A DNA stretch of 64,000 nt from Trileptium ribeirensis (Eukaryota; Nematoda; Enoplea; Enoplida; Thoracostomopsidae): assembly GCA_030248225.1 (NCBI GenBank), contig JASANE010003529.1, positions 1 through 64,000 on the forward strand, read 5' to 3'. Both the position numbers and the translations under genes were made by a program. The number at the start of each line of letters is the position of its first letter. Position 1 is the stretch's first letter. The notes beneath the pieces were generated by a model. That model saw nothing but the letters and a program-made list of their open reading frames with translations. It did no database searches and was not told the origin of the DNA. Positions 36,237 through 48,091 of the stretch are shown here, piece by piece.

Positions 36237-37391
36237 CAGGGAGTAACCGGAATTCCGGTTCCGGCGAAAATCGTGTTCCGGTTGCGGTTCCGGCAAAGGG
36301 CAAAAACTATACCGGAACCGGAATTCCGGTTTAAAAAGTTTGTTTGAAATTTTCCACGTTTTTTTGCTTCATCTGTGATCCAAACATATGTAATATATTA
36401 TACAATGATCAAGCTCCAATACAACCAAGCAAAAGAAAAGATTAACTAAGCAATTTGCCGTTTGAAACGTAAGTAGGGCACATAATTTCAGTAGGAATTT
36501 TTCATAATAACCTGCAGGAGTTTGTTAACAAATCAAAGCCAGGTCGTTGCTTGTAGCAGCTAGTTTACACATCCAGAAGTCTGTGCGGTACGTTTCAGTT
36601 AAACCGGTCCAATTCGGTAACAGAGTATGGCTAACGCAGAAGTACTTAGGGTATGCTTGGCTAGCATAAATTGCTTCAAGAACCCGCCAATGCGCTTGTA
36701 AACTTGGTAAATCAGTCTAAATTGAAGTACACTAACGTTATCTTCAACGCAGCTAGAAACTGCTTTCTTGGCAAAGAACTGTATTTATTGAAACTGTGCG
36801 AGCAGCATCACAGTGTGTCTCATTTATAGCATTCTGATTAGAAAGTTATCATTATTATCATCTAACTTACGGGCACTGTTTGTCCAACGCTAGCCTAAAC
36901 AGTGTACCTGATCTGAAAATTACCTTCTGTATCTCTTAGAATCATATAAACCAATAATTTCAAGTTTCGTACAGAAGAACATGTAACAAACGTATGTGTA
37001 GTAAAGGAAGGCGACTGGAGACAGCGAAAGTGTGTATTGTACGCTCCAAGCTTTGTAAGCACATTCAATTTGACGCAGTATACGCAATGGTGTATAGTGG
37101 AAGACATTTTTTGCTCTGGGTGTCCAAAATCGACATATTTGATCGATAAAGAAACATTATTAGCTTCCTCAGTCTCTTTAAAGTTTCAGAAAGGCAATAA
37201 TACCATGGCAATACATTAAGTTTAATCTAAACGTTATTTTTAATGCATTTTATATCCACTATACCTTGATTTCTTCCTTCATCTGTTTTACTATATATAA
37301 ATTTCGAAGACCAAGTTCCGGATCCGGTTTAAATGGACGGTTTCGGTTGCTGGTTCCGGTTCCGGCAAATTTCGGTTCCGGTTATTCCCTG
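36237..37391 (-). mobile_element. Non-autonomous hAT-type element, copy 2 (nested in E3)
   Basis: CAGGGAGTAACCGGAATTCC to CCGGTTATTCCCTG, flanked by a perfect 8-bp duplication CATAGTGG (36229-36236 and 37392-37399). It is the reverse complement of the copy at 1283-2409 over its whole length, with high similarity. No coding capacity. It interrupts the left part of E3, so it is younger than E3. Confidence 0.92.
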
Positions 37392-40300
37392 CATAGTGGG
37401 TATCATTACTATTTCAGGAATAGATAACTGTTGTACACTTATTGCTGTCATTTGTAGTATTATATACCGTTTGCATTGCCGTAAATGCACCCTCCGTTAT
37501 AAGTGATTTGTACATTATTAGCATTGTTACTTTTGTAGTACCATATCGTTCGTTTTGCCATAAAGGCACCTATTGATATAATTGTTATGTATATATCGCC
37601 GTAACATGAGTGCATTGATTGTTATGTACCAGTTATACCGTTATCCTCGCACATACATGTTTAAATTGATAATTTAATTATACTGATTCCGTATATCCGA
37701 TTTGTACCCTTAATCGTATCCGTGTTGTATCCGTCTATATATTCATCGTACCATATTTATACCAATTTCGTTTCGTTGACTATGGCCATAAAGGCACATA
37801 TCTGTATGTAATTCCATTGTATTTCCATGCTATTTCTATGATTATTGATGTGTTCTGTTGTACCTTTGGCAATGATAATTGTTGAGGTGTACATGCCTGT
37901 GAGTAACCTGTTCGTGATAGGTTGATTTATAGAAAGGAATTGTGACTTTGCTCAGAGAAAATTAGTGTTTTTATAGGTAGAAACGTTCGGGTTTGGCGAG
38001 CTCTTGCCATACCCGACCCGCGAATAAGTAGAATGGTACGAATCCCCGAATAGCCGATATACATGAGAAAAGCCCTTCCCGTCGTGGTAGCACCGCGAAA
38101 TTCGCCTCGATTTTTAGTAGAACAGAGTGGCCGCCACGGAAACCCGTCAGACCGTCCTCACGAATGAGGACCACAAAAATGTTGGCTGTCGCCCTATAGC
38201 GAACAGCAAAGTAGCAAAATTTCTAAAATCCGTAAGTAAAACTAGCTGATATTAAATTTACCAGTGATGAAATAAGTTAATAATTTACCAGTGTTAAGAA
38301 ATACACTAGTAAATAGTAACGACAAAAAGGTTATCAGCTGCCAGTGTTCATTTTGCTGGCTAAGTTAGCTGATAAAACTTGTCAATTCTGAATACTCGGA
38401 ATTGAGGGTTTCGGCTCCGGCCCATACCTCCGGAACCGTTGCGAATTCGCAAATTAACAACTCGAGAATTTTACAGCCTTTAAAATGAGACCGGTCCCGT
38501 GGATATCCGAGCAGGATCCACGGACTTATTAGGAAAAAGCTACGTAAATATAGCCAATAAATCATATTTAACAAATAACTTAACAATTAATCGAGACAAG
38601 TATATGTAGAGGACATCGTTAGATTCTTTGCATCCGTGGCTTTCATTTGAGCTCGGAACGGACCCGCTGGGCCCACTTTTGGTTGCCTTCCCCGGGAAAA
38701 TCACAGAAATTATGCTTCGATAGGCGTGTAACCCATCATTAGGTTCCCCTCGTCAAACCCGACACAGATATATGCCCCTCACCCAACAAAACGACAACCC
38801 GAACCCGTGGGAGCCGCTACAACACTTTAATTATTTATAAAATTTACAATGGGCTCGCCCGAGAGCCCACCTTCCCCCTTTGTCGTCCAAAGATGGACCT
38901 ATCACATATCAGCTTGCACGACTGTACAAACCGAGTCCGAATCCGAGACCCGTTTGGCACTGAGGGAATGGGATCCTCTTTTTACTTCTTTGCCTCTTGT
39001 TTGTTTACTTAAGCCACGTCTCTTTCTTTGAAAGCCAATCCCAACTACATAAGTATATATGCTTATATATTAGCTTCTAGAAAATAAATACATATTTATA
39101 TAAGTTTAATATTAGTTTATATGAGGATAATATACAGTTTTATTCGCTGGATGTGGAAGCCCAGCGTATGTATTTATTATTTTCCATAAACGCCAGCTTA
39201 AGTTTTCTTTGTATCTTTATTCAGTCAACAACTCTGAATTTTAAATCGCAAAACTTACATAAACTTTATATAAATTTTATATAAAGTTTGATGTTAGCTA
39301 AATCTTTTATCAGTAATCAAACAAGTTTAACATAAACTTTATATTAAACTTGGAATTATCTATCACAATAACTGCCGCGAACCAACCGAATTTTTAGCCT
39401 TAATGCAAACAAGGTAGATCTCTTAGGCTTGATATAAAGTTAATATTCGGCTTAATCTAACTTAATATTAAAAGATCCACACACGCTTGAGTAAACATCA
39501 AGTTTATATAGATTTCATATAAAACAAATTTGAAAATTTAAAATTTTGAATTACATGTACATTACAAGTAATACAAAGTATATGAAAAGTATAGGGGATT
39601 ATTTACCTGTAAAATAATGGTCAAATCTGGGACCGAAATAAACTAAAGGACGCGCTTACTGTTATATTTATTAAGCAAACAGTAAGTTTATGTAAAGTTT
39701 ATAAGAAATTTATGAAAATTTTACATAAAAGGGCTACAAATAATTTTAATTATATAGAAATTTGATATAGAATTGGTCCGAAATTTATAGAAATTCGCGC
39801 TGATAAAAAGTTTGCATTTAAGCTTAAAAGTTGCGGTCAAATTGTCCTAAAAGTGTTGACAAAGCACTTTGATTAAAATTTTAATGGCCCCATAAATCAA
39901 TTTAATTGCCGCGAATTAAGCTATTTAAGCGGCACCGATCAAACTAGCTAGTTTCAGTTTGACTTCGGCAGCGCATAGTGCGGTCGGTTTGTAGACCGGC
40001 TCTGCAGCTCTTCAGTTTTACTTACGGTTTTACTTAGTAGATTACTTTTCTATTTTGATTTTATTGTGCTTGGTTTTGAGAATGGATGGACAAGCGATAG
40101 ACGTCCACCGATTGGGTTCGAGTATGTAAGTCTGGACAGGTAGGCTTAACTTAGTAACTAAGTATTACTGACTTTAGATAGGATAAGCCTGAAGGGTAGT
40201 TGGTGTCCGATAGATTTGAGAGTTCCTAGTGTTGAGCCTCTAACCCTAGTGTTGAGCCTCTAAGGACTTCCTGTCTGTACTTGTATTTACATGATAGTTT

Positions 40301-43300
40301 AGCCAGTCCTAGCTCGTCCCGCAGATCTATAGCCATTGTTGGTCGTTTCTACTAATTCATTAAACAGTCAAAGTTATGCTGAATCTCCCTCGGTCAATGA
40401 GTTAAGGCATAAATAAACGCGGCACGCCCGTATAGAATTATTTTGCATGCTTCCCTGAGTAGAGTTGGTAGCCCAAACGTGACATTTGAGCTGGCCGAGG
40501 TTAAATAAAACTTTCCTCGATGAATATTCGGAACTAAGCTCCGTACCATCCTTGGCCTTGTTTTCTGATTTCAAATTTGATTAGGCAGTACCGATAGAAA
40601 TAATACACTTTATGAAAAGATACCGTTACAAAATCGTGATCGGTATAATCATTAGTAATTACTCGTGACTGATAAAATTTGACTGGCACACTGTTCCTCC
40701 TAGCAATGTTGCTGAGGATGTTAATAGCAACCTACGCTTCTACAAATGAGCCTAAAATGTAATCGACCCGCAAACCCTAGAGCGTGAGACACCTCACTGT
40801 AGGTAAAAATCCGACATATCTCAAGAATTACTCCAGGAATTTGGCTGAAATTTTACCCGATCTCTGTACGGATCCCAGCTATTGATTTAGTTTATAAAAC
40901 CTATCAATGTCGCGTCGGAATCACAAACCCGACAGCCCTGAATGGGCTTGCCCCACTGTAAACGTAAATTTAGAATATTTTGAAATTTGCTCCAGGAATT
41001 TCGTTTAAAATTTGCTAGGTTGTGGAGTCACAAGAGATCTTTCAAATGAGACCTGTTTGCCCGGTGACCCGACAGGGGTCCGCCCCCACCGAAAACTTCA
41101 AACGTTTATAACTCAAAATTCCCTCGTGGAATTTTGATAATTTTACTGTATAAATAGAGGCCCCTTATGGCTTCCATTTGCGCTATTGAGCCCGGCAAAG
41201 CCGGGTCCCGTTCAAAAATTATAATAAATATAAACCCGAGCAGTGCAAAAGCCGCTCACGTTTTACGGAATCTCGAAACTCCGATATCTACCGTCGCATA
41301 AGAAATATCAAATTTACCAGAGTTGGTAAATTTGATGTCAAAAGGCAACAATTTTAGTATCACAGTTAGCGATATCGCTAGACGCGACATTGGGTCCCGG
41401 CCCGACGGACCAATTGTTATGAGGACCGCTGACTCGGTACTATTAAATCGAAAGTTAGGTCAAACCCAGTCAGAATTTCACACCGAAAAGCTGGCAAATT
41501 ACCGAGAAATTCTACTTTATAGGTTTGCCCCTCCATTTTAATGGACTGGGCTAAGGACCTCGGTTGGAACCAAGAAAACCGGTTAGCTTAAGGGCGTAAA
41601 CCGAGTCAAATTCACTAGGAGAATTAGCTACAATTAGAATGACCTGTAGATCTGACGTTTTCGGACACCTTTGATAGGTAGGAACTGAGATACTTTGGAT
41701 AACAAATTTAATAGAGCTTGGATAGCAAATAGAGCTCTTTTCGAGAGCCGTTTTTAAGTTGAAATAGCAAGAGCTCAAGTGTCTTCACAGTAGTGCCGAT
41801 GACCTACAGGAACTTATAGGTTTAGTCTCAAATAACTTTTCACGTAGCTGAATATAATTTTTACTCCTGCCCCCATGCCCCGACGTTGGCATAAATTTTC
41901 ACAATTGTAACGCATAGCCATACAACTTATATGGATTAACCTGGCGCCCAGTACTTGCTAGTGGTATCGTAAATCAGAGACCCTCCTGAGCCCGTCCCCT
42001 GTCTCACACGGGTACCGTCGCGTCGTAGCGATGATGAGCGATCTACAAAGATAGTATAAGGACTTCTCTTTTGAGAAACCGAGTAGAACATACAAATAAC
42101 TTACATAGAAATCAATAACACAAACTACACATTTTAGCCCTATCGAGCTGTGGGAATTGGGAATAGGCCCAGAGCGGATCATTGCTTCGGCAGGGGTCCA
42201 CTCGCAAGCTCAACCGTAGCATCTCTCGTTTTCGACTAATAATCAAGCAAATACTTAATTATCAAAATAGGAAATCTAACATAGGACAAACTAAACGTTT
42301 GTCGCACCGTATATGGTCTTTCCGCACCGAGCCATTAATTATTGCGCTAGTGCGAAGATTGTTTTTGTCAAAGTTGAATGATAAGAGTTGTACATAATAC
42401 ACTTGTAAACCCTTCGACCCGCACCAAATCAGTCAAATTGCTTACGAACTCCGAGTTTGATGTTGGAATCCTTTTATGGACTAGATAAATGTATGATGCT
42501 ACCGACCCGAATACCACTCGGCACTTAGGACGTCGACTATCCGAATTAGTATTTCCGAGTTTGGTATTTAGGAATTCTTTTCTGTATCACTTGTGGTTTA
42601 GTCGTACTTTTTGTTTAGAATTTGGAGTATCGTTCCGCCGAACTGAGCTCGAACGAAGGGCCTTCGTGAACTCCGATTTCGACTCCAAGTCGACAATTTA
42701 GTACTTTTCCCTGGATCCGGCTTGATCCAGCGCCTTTTTGAGACTTAGATAAATTTGGCCGTCAAATTAAAGTATAAATATTCCTAGTGTTGATAAAGTA
42801 CAATAAATGTACACAATACATTATAAATTTTAGCTGTAATTTTGTGTTAGGAAAGTTTGAAAACTTAGAAAATTCAGTCCCACTCTTTTTCCTACCGGGA
42901 CCTCTAAGCCGCTCAGGAGAGAGATTTTACCCCGTCCATTTTGAATCTATTCTGGCTAATGATCATGGATACGAAAAAGTCCGCTTTCCGTATTTATTTA
43001 GGTTGCAAATGAGTACAAATGAAAGCCCAAATTTCGCATCTTTGTTACCGTATTTGAAGGATAATTTCATACGAACCTGGAACTACGATTAGTCTGTTGT
43101 AGTCTGTACTAAGAAAAACGTCATGTACCTGCGGTTATAGTTCATACATACGTATGCGTGTAGGAAAGAAAACGTTACGCAGTCACTCGAAATTAGGTGT
43201 CGTACCCATCGTAAACTCACAAACTTGCACCCATGTTAACGTATGTTTTTTCCTTATATTGCACCCATGTGGATTGTTCAATTGTAACCTATGCTGATTT

Positions 43301-43678
43301 TATATAACCTGTCGTATCTTAACCTATTCGTTATTTTACCGTATCTATCATCCACGTATCGCATATTTAGCCGTTGATTAACATGAGCAAAATCAAGCTC
43401 ACAAAACTCCACTGTGTACGCTTTGACCCGCATATCTGAATTTACCCGTTGTTTTGCCGCCTTTAGCTTACCTGAACGTATTGTTTAACTGGAGTACCCT
43501 AGTAATAGTAGTTACTCGAATGGCGCCTCGATGACTAACTGATTACCGCCTCGTATTACATGTATGTTTTCCGTCCCATTTCTCGAGTAAGGTAAGCGCA
43601 GCTGTCATTAAGAAGGTTTAGTAGTTGGCGCCGTGATTTGAACCAGCTGTGAGTGTACCATAAAAACGCGATGACTCC

Positions 43679-44007
43679 TGCATGAGTAAACTTAAACTGC
43701 GCCCCATACCATCCTCTTTTGACAAAAGCTATTGCCATTCAGTTGTTCACTGAACACAAATTTCATTTTTGCGTTAAAGGACAGAAATTAGTCCGTTTCA
43801 TATTCCATACATTATAATTTGAAAATGTTCGCGAACACATTGGTGTTAAAGTACAGGGGCCGAATTGCATTCGCTAATGGCGTTATGGAACAGAAAAATG
43901 TCGAAATTGGATACGGCTATTGAAATCCGAGTTTTGTTCGCTAACAACGTTTTGTACATGGTGTCAAAAGAGGATGGTTGAGGGCGCATCTTAAGTTTAC
44001 TCTTGCA
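43679..44007. mobile_element. MITE with TTCGCGAA palindromes, copy 3 (nested in E3)
   Basis: Ends are TGCATGAGTAAACTTAAACT and TTAAGTTTACTCTTGCA, with inner ACCATCCTCTTTT / AAAAGAGGATGGT blocks. The 3-bp flanks are TCC (43676-43678 and 44008-44010). One perfect TGTTCGCGAACA lies at 43826 and a one-base variant (TTCGCTAA) near 43935. It interrupts the gag-like coding trace of E3. Confidence 0.8.
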
Positions 44008-44800
44008 TCCGACATGCCCAATTGTTCTCCCTCCAATTTCCTCAATAGCGTGCCATACCATTGGCATTGTATCTTTTGTATTATCCCGTATGATATACTC
44101 ATATCTGTATGCGATTTTGGCTTATCAATAAATACTCAATCAAAACCCAACTGTGTTCATGTGGTTTACTGACCATAGTACTTACTGAAGGATTTGAAAT
44201 CCGCCACCCTTATCGACGACCCACGTTAAGGTTTGACATGCAGAAGAAGCAAGCCTTAGCGTGACTCGCCGATTCCTATTTGATTATTATTATTATTGAG
44301 TGAGTACGACTTGTACGACCTAAGGAAAGAAAAATTTTACCCGAAAACAAACTTTCGATGAACGTCCAAAACAAGAAACCATGCGATTCGACGTTAAACG
44401 TCTAGGGATTTGTCGGATCCTAGTGGGGGCCACTAGCTAAATAAATCAATCGTTCGTGAAAGTAGAAAATCAGTCAATACAAATGTTTAACACATTTCCA
44501 GGTAGAACGATGATAGGGTAATAGTGGTATGGTCTCTTTGGCCTTAGAGCAGGTGACAGAGCCAACCTTCCTAGAGAGCTCAAAGGTAGTTCCGCTTAGG
44601 CTACGTGCGCAACCCGACCGGCAGGTTCAGAACACATCCTGTGAAGCGCTCCTGTGGCTTGCTACCCTCCGTAGTCTCTTGGGACTCACCCGCACCGAGA
44701 AAATTGAACCCATTAGGTCCACCTCTTGGTTACGATAGCCGAAGTCGTATGGGCATTACGTTTTGGAAGTGCGCAATGCAGCAGCGTCACGTCTGTTACA

Positions 44801-45502
44801 CTTGCATCTTTGTCTAAACCATAAATGTCGTCGTGTAGGGCAACGCGAACCTCATTTGAAATTCTATCAAAACATTTCATATAGCACTTGTGGCCACAAA
44901 TATTGACATCAACAGGCGCTTTTTTACTAGGAATTCGTACGATTTTGCTATTGAGATGTTCCTTATTTTTAGCAACTGCGTGTTTTAAAATATGTTTCCA
45001 TTCACATTTCAGTCGATATCTTTTGCCGGACATCTAGGACACCATTGTATTTCACGATGTTTGAGGTATCGGCATCGATATCAACTGAAGCACTGACGGT
45101 TACGCTGTTTGTTGCCACAAACTTGTCGTTGAGTGTTACGTTTTGTGTTGCCACATCTGTGTCATCGACTGCCACGTTGCTTGTTGCCATATCCTCATCG
45201 TTGACCGTTACGTTCTGTGTTGCCACATCTTTGACTGCCACGTTGTTTGTTGCCATATGCACATCGTTCACCGTTACGCTCTGCGTTGCCACATCTTTGT
45301 CTACCTCGCTGGGTAATGGCAAGTCTATATCGGCTGTGGTTACCTTATGTGTTTCTGCATTCGCATCTTGTAAAGCACCGTTGGCTGAAGAATCGTCGTC
45401 AGACGTATTGTCGCACCCATCATCATCACCATCCGTTTTATAATGTGTGCAACGCTTGAAATCAAATTGTGATTGAAATCCACGTGTGCCCGCTTGCGTC
45501 TG
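44801..45502 (-). pseudogene. Transposase-like pseudogene, upstream part with acidic repeats
   Basis: From a possible acceptor (CCATAG before CAGACGCAAG at 45502) the minus strand is open for about 155 codons. It begins with an Asp-rich stretch, then 22-24-residue imperfect repeats of the form DVATQNVTVNDEDMATSN (about 45310-45050). A frame change near 45020 leads into CEWKHILKHAVAKNKEHL, then RIPSKKAPVDV, CGHKCYMKCFDR and IYGLDKDAS, where E3 begins. The 'W...L......Y/HL.S....+P.K.....C..KC' block matches the N-terminal region of the same insect-associated family as 35405-35886. The frame change could be a real frameshift or an unrecognised intron. Translation start and promoter are unknown. 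Confidence 0.7.
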
Positions 45503-46594
45503 CTATGGACAATCTGTTCTGACAACGCTATCGATATTTAAAGTTCTCTGACATCCCTAGCTACTTGTTCACTGACCATAGATATATAATCGTTTAAATG
45601 TTTGATACAATTATTACATTTTTGATAGCTTTTACCATATTTTATATTTTTGATTCCTTTTTCCATAATATTTGTTATGATTGTAACTATTAAAAAGTTC
45701 TATCAGCGAAACGCCAACTTGATCGTATGAATCGTCACCAAAGAAATGTAAATATATTTTGGTTTTCGCAGGTCCATGTTTCATCGCACACACATGATAA
45801 CCAGTAAGGGTTGCTCTAAACTTTGGCCCTAAAATTATAGGCAGCACTCAGCCAGTCACAAACTTTGACCATATACCACAGCAAGAACCTGAATAGTATG
45901 AAAAGTAGTAAGAAAAGGATTTATTGAAGTGAGCCGGCAGACACTTCTAGGGACGACTAAGCATCAAATCAAAAGATACAGTTGGAATCGTACTAACTTG
46001 CTCTGAGAAGTGTAAAACACTATGTTAAGTATAAATGCCAGGAGTAAACTATTGGGATCACGGTTAGCTAGTACTTAGATCCATCACATCGCTGTAAAGT
46101 GAATAGTGCTTAAGTGCATTAGTATACTCACAAAAATGGAAAAACCGCCCAAGTCATTTTTTCAAGGGAGCATCATAAGTATATGTCACTTAAGCATTTT
46201 TTAAGTATTCCGTTCAGCAGATAAGCGTGTTTTGCGCTTAGAATAAGTGTCTGTGGACATGCACATAGTCTGTTTTAACATTCTGACTTCGTATAACCGA
46301 GCATCGTTAAAATGTCACTTAGGCAGTTTTTGTCCGGTGGGCTTCGATGTTTTTGCTGAAATTAATCAAATTTTTGTAAAAATTTTGTCAGGATGTTATG
46401 TCAGCTGGGGTGTTTTATCGTAGAGGAGGCAAAATTTTGCCCGTCAGTTCAAGCGGGAGAGGACACCCATTTTTTCTAAGGAGCACTGAATAATGACATC
46501 ACCCACCGCCACTTTATACTAGCCAATATACCATGGGTCATTTTTTATTTCATGTACTTATATACGTGACAGATTATTTCTTCTGATGGGTTTT
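45503..46594 (+). other. Intron sequence upstream of the pseudogene
   Basis: On the minus strand, 45847-45630 has an open frame with KIYLHFFGDDSYDQVGVSLI, followed in another frame by KCNNCIKHLNDYISM. It could be an earlier exon of the transposase-like gene, but no family match was recognised. The remainder shows nothing. Confidence 0.35.
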
Positions 46595-46945
46595 TAGTGG
46601 GTTTAAAATTTTTTTGGGTCCAGACTTTAAACGATGGGTCCAGACTTTAAACGATGGTTCCAGACTTTAAACGATGGTTCCAGACTTTAAAGGATGGTTC
46701 CAGACTTACAATTTTTGGCTCGGGAATTTCACGAAATTCTACACAATAAAGAAATGTAATTACGAAACGCAATTTGACATTATTACATAATTATATAATA
46801 TATAAATTATTCTCTGCCTGTTCCAAGCCATTAAAACGATTAGTGCCATGAGCTGCAGTCACGAGACCAGCAACAAGCAACACAGATCTAAGCACAAACG
46901 GCTGAAAGCCTGCACTTTGTCACAGGAATCGATTCAAAATGTTGG
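46595..46945 (-). mobile_element. Short insertion element, inverted copy of 5340-5640
   Basis: AATTTTTGGCTCGGGAATTT and AAAGAAATGTAATTACGAAA correspond to the reverse complement of the element at 5237-5640. The left end carries a 20-bp tandem repeat (46612-46712). Clear ends and a target duplication were not resolved. Confidence 0.6.
46612..46712 (+). repeat. 20-bp tandem repeat, about 4.5 copies
   Basis: Near-perfect units of GGGTCCAGACTTTAAACGAT, one drifting to GGTTCC. It lies at the TGGACCC-rich end of the insertion element, whose other copy has only dispersed TGGACCCAAA motifs. Confidence 0.9.
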
Positions 46946-47955
46946 TGTTGGTTCTCTGGAAGACCAGTTATTTTCAACGAGTACTATTATCATAATTTGC
47001 AAAATATTACCTATGGAATAGATTTAGCGAATCTTTTTCGGATGAAACTTGCTGCGATACTTTGTTACACACTGACTTGAATAACACTGTAATAGCTAAT
47101 TTGTGCGATTTGTTTTCCGTGGCTTCGACTATACGAACTATTGTTTAACATATTTTCATACGGTCAGTGTTATTTCGAATGTCGATCGCTTCACAAAATA
47201 CTGGCCAAAACGTGTATTCACTTATCTAATAAATGATTATGTTCTTAACACATGCAGTAGTTGCTATCAACTAGGTGCTGCGCTAAGACTGTTCAATTTC
47301 GCACAGTTGATTTTATACAGCAGTGGTGCAGGTGCCTCCTAAATTTTGGAGGTTACGAAATTTCCATACCTGCTTTATGAAAATTACTTATGGACTAACA
47401 TATGACCATAAGACATTGTTACAGGGACAACAAACGGAAATATTGATATTATTTAACCTAAGATATTGAAAATAGGATAGCTACACCTAGGGATGTTACA
47501 TAAGCTTGCGTAATTTTTTACTATCTGCATCTCCCAAACGACCCCCCTTGATATGTGCCATAATAATAGTTTATTAGAAACTTTAATGGATATCAGTCAT
47601 TCATAGTTGCACTGTAAAGATTAGACCAATATTTGCAAAGATACAGACGATAAAGGCAAAATGGAACAAATTATTTCAAAGGTGTAAAGTATAACAGCGA
47701 AATATACAGGAATCGATTCAAAATGTTTCACTGCGATCAATGCAAGACTTTGAACACCTGGATTCTCGCTAGTCTTCTGTCACCGGGGATCGGTCAGTGT
47801 CCGCCTTTCTGGGCAAATAAATTAGAAGGTGCATTCTCGCGTTCTAATGAATTTGTCAACACTTCGTTCAACAAACTGCTTGTACTTAAATCTTAGTAAT
47901 AATTACACGTTATACAGTAAGTAGACAGTACATATCCGTAATTTTATTGTGTCAG
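46946..47955 (+). other. End of the 15-kb intron
   Basis: No gene recognised. GGAATCGATTCAAAATGTT appears twice (46923-46942 and 47709-47727), suggesting a small unresolved repeat. Confidence 0.4.
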
Positions 47956-48091
47956 GACGGAACTTGATCGACCACCCAATGATATTCAGATCTCAAATCT
48001 GGCCGCACACGTCGATAGTGCTCTTCGTTTGACCGATTCAGCAGCAGAATTGGAAAGTGTTATCGATAGGATTGATGTTGTTCCATTTAAT
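47956..48091 (+). CDS. GCP3-like exon 5
   Basis: Acceptor TTATTGTGTCAG; the first base G completes the CA from the exon at 32766-32830. The exon is open and ends at TTTAAT before the donor GTATGT, in phase 0. The peptide includes TELDRPPNDIQISNLAAHV and ELESVIDRIDVVPF. It corresponds to the GCP3 stretch after the GQGDF motif ('..L...L..A.R.T.....E...R.DV..L'). Similarity is weaker here than in the other exons, but splice phase and order agree. Confidence 0.78.

Larger units (their letters stand above)
35887..44800 (-). mobile_element. Family E element E3, carrying two nested insertions
   Basis: Ends are CGTAACAGATCCATGC (palindromic terminus, 35887-35914) and ..GCAGCGTCACGTCTGTTACA (44800), a 9-bp inverted repeat with one mismatch. 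Without the nested hAT element (36237-37391) and the MITE (43679-44007) the element is about 7.4 kb, close to E2, to which it is an inverted homologue. Coding traces near 43585-43660 on the minus strand (KSRRQLLNLLNDSCAYLTR) match those in E0 and E2. E3 split a transposase-like gene. Joining the two sides directly keeps that gene in frame, and no convincing target duplication is visible. Orientation is given with the TGACGC end as 5'. Confidence 0.72.

Noticed and set aside
45045..45443. A 132-codon + strand frame rich in Thr/Val/Ser
   Set aside because: It is the mirror of the repeat-containing minus-strand pseudogene, which continues into conserved domain sequence.
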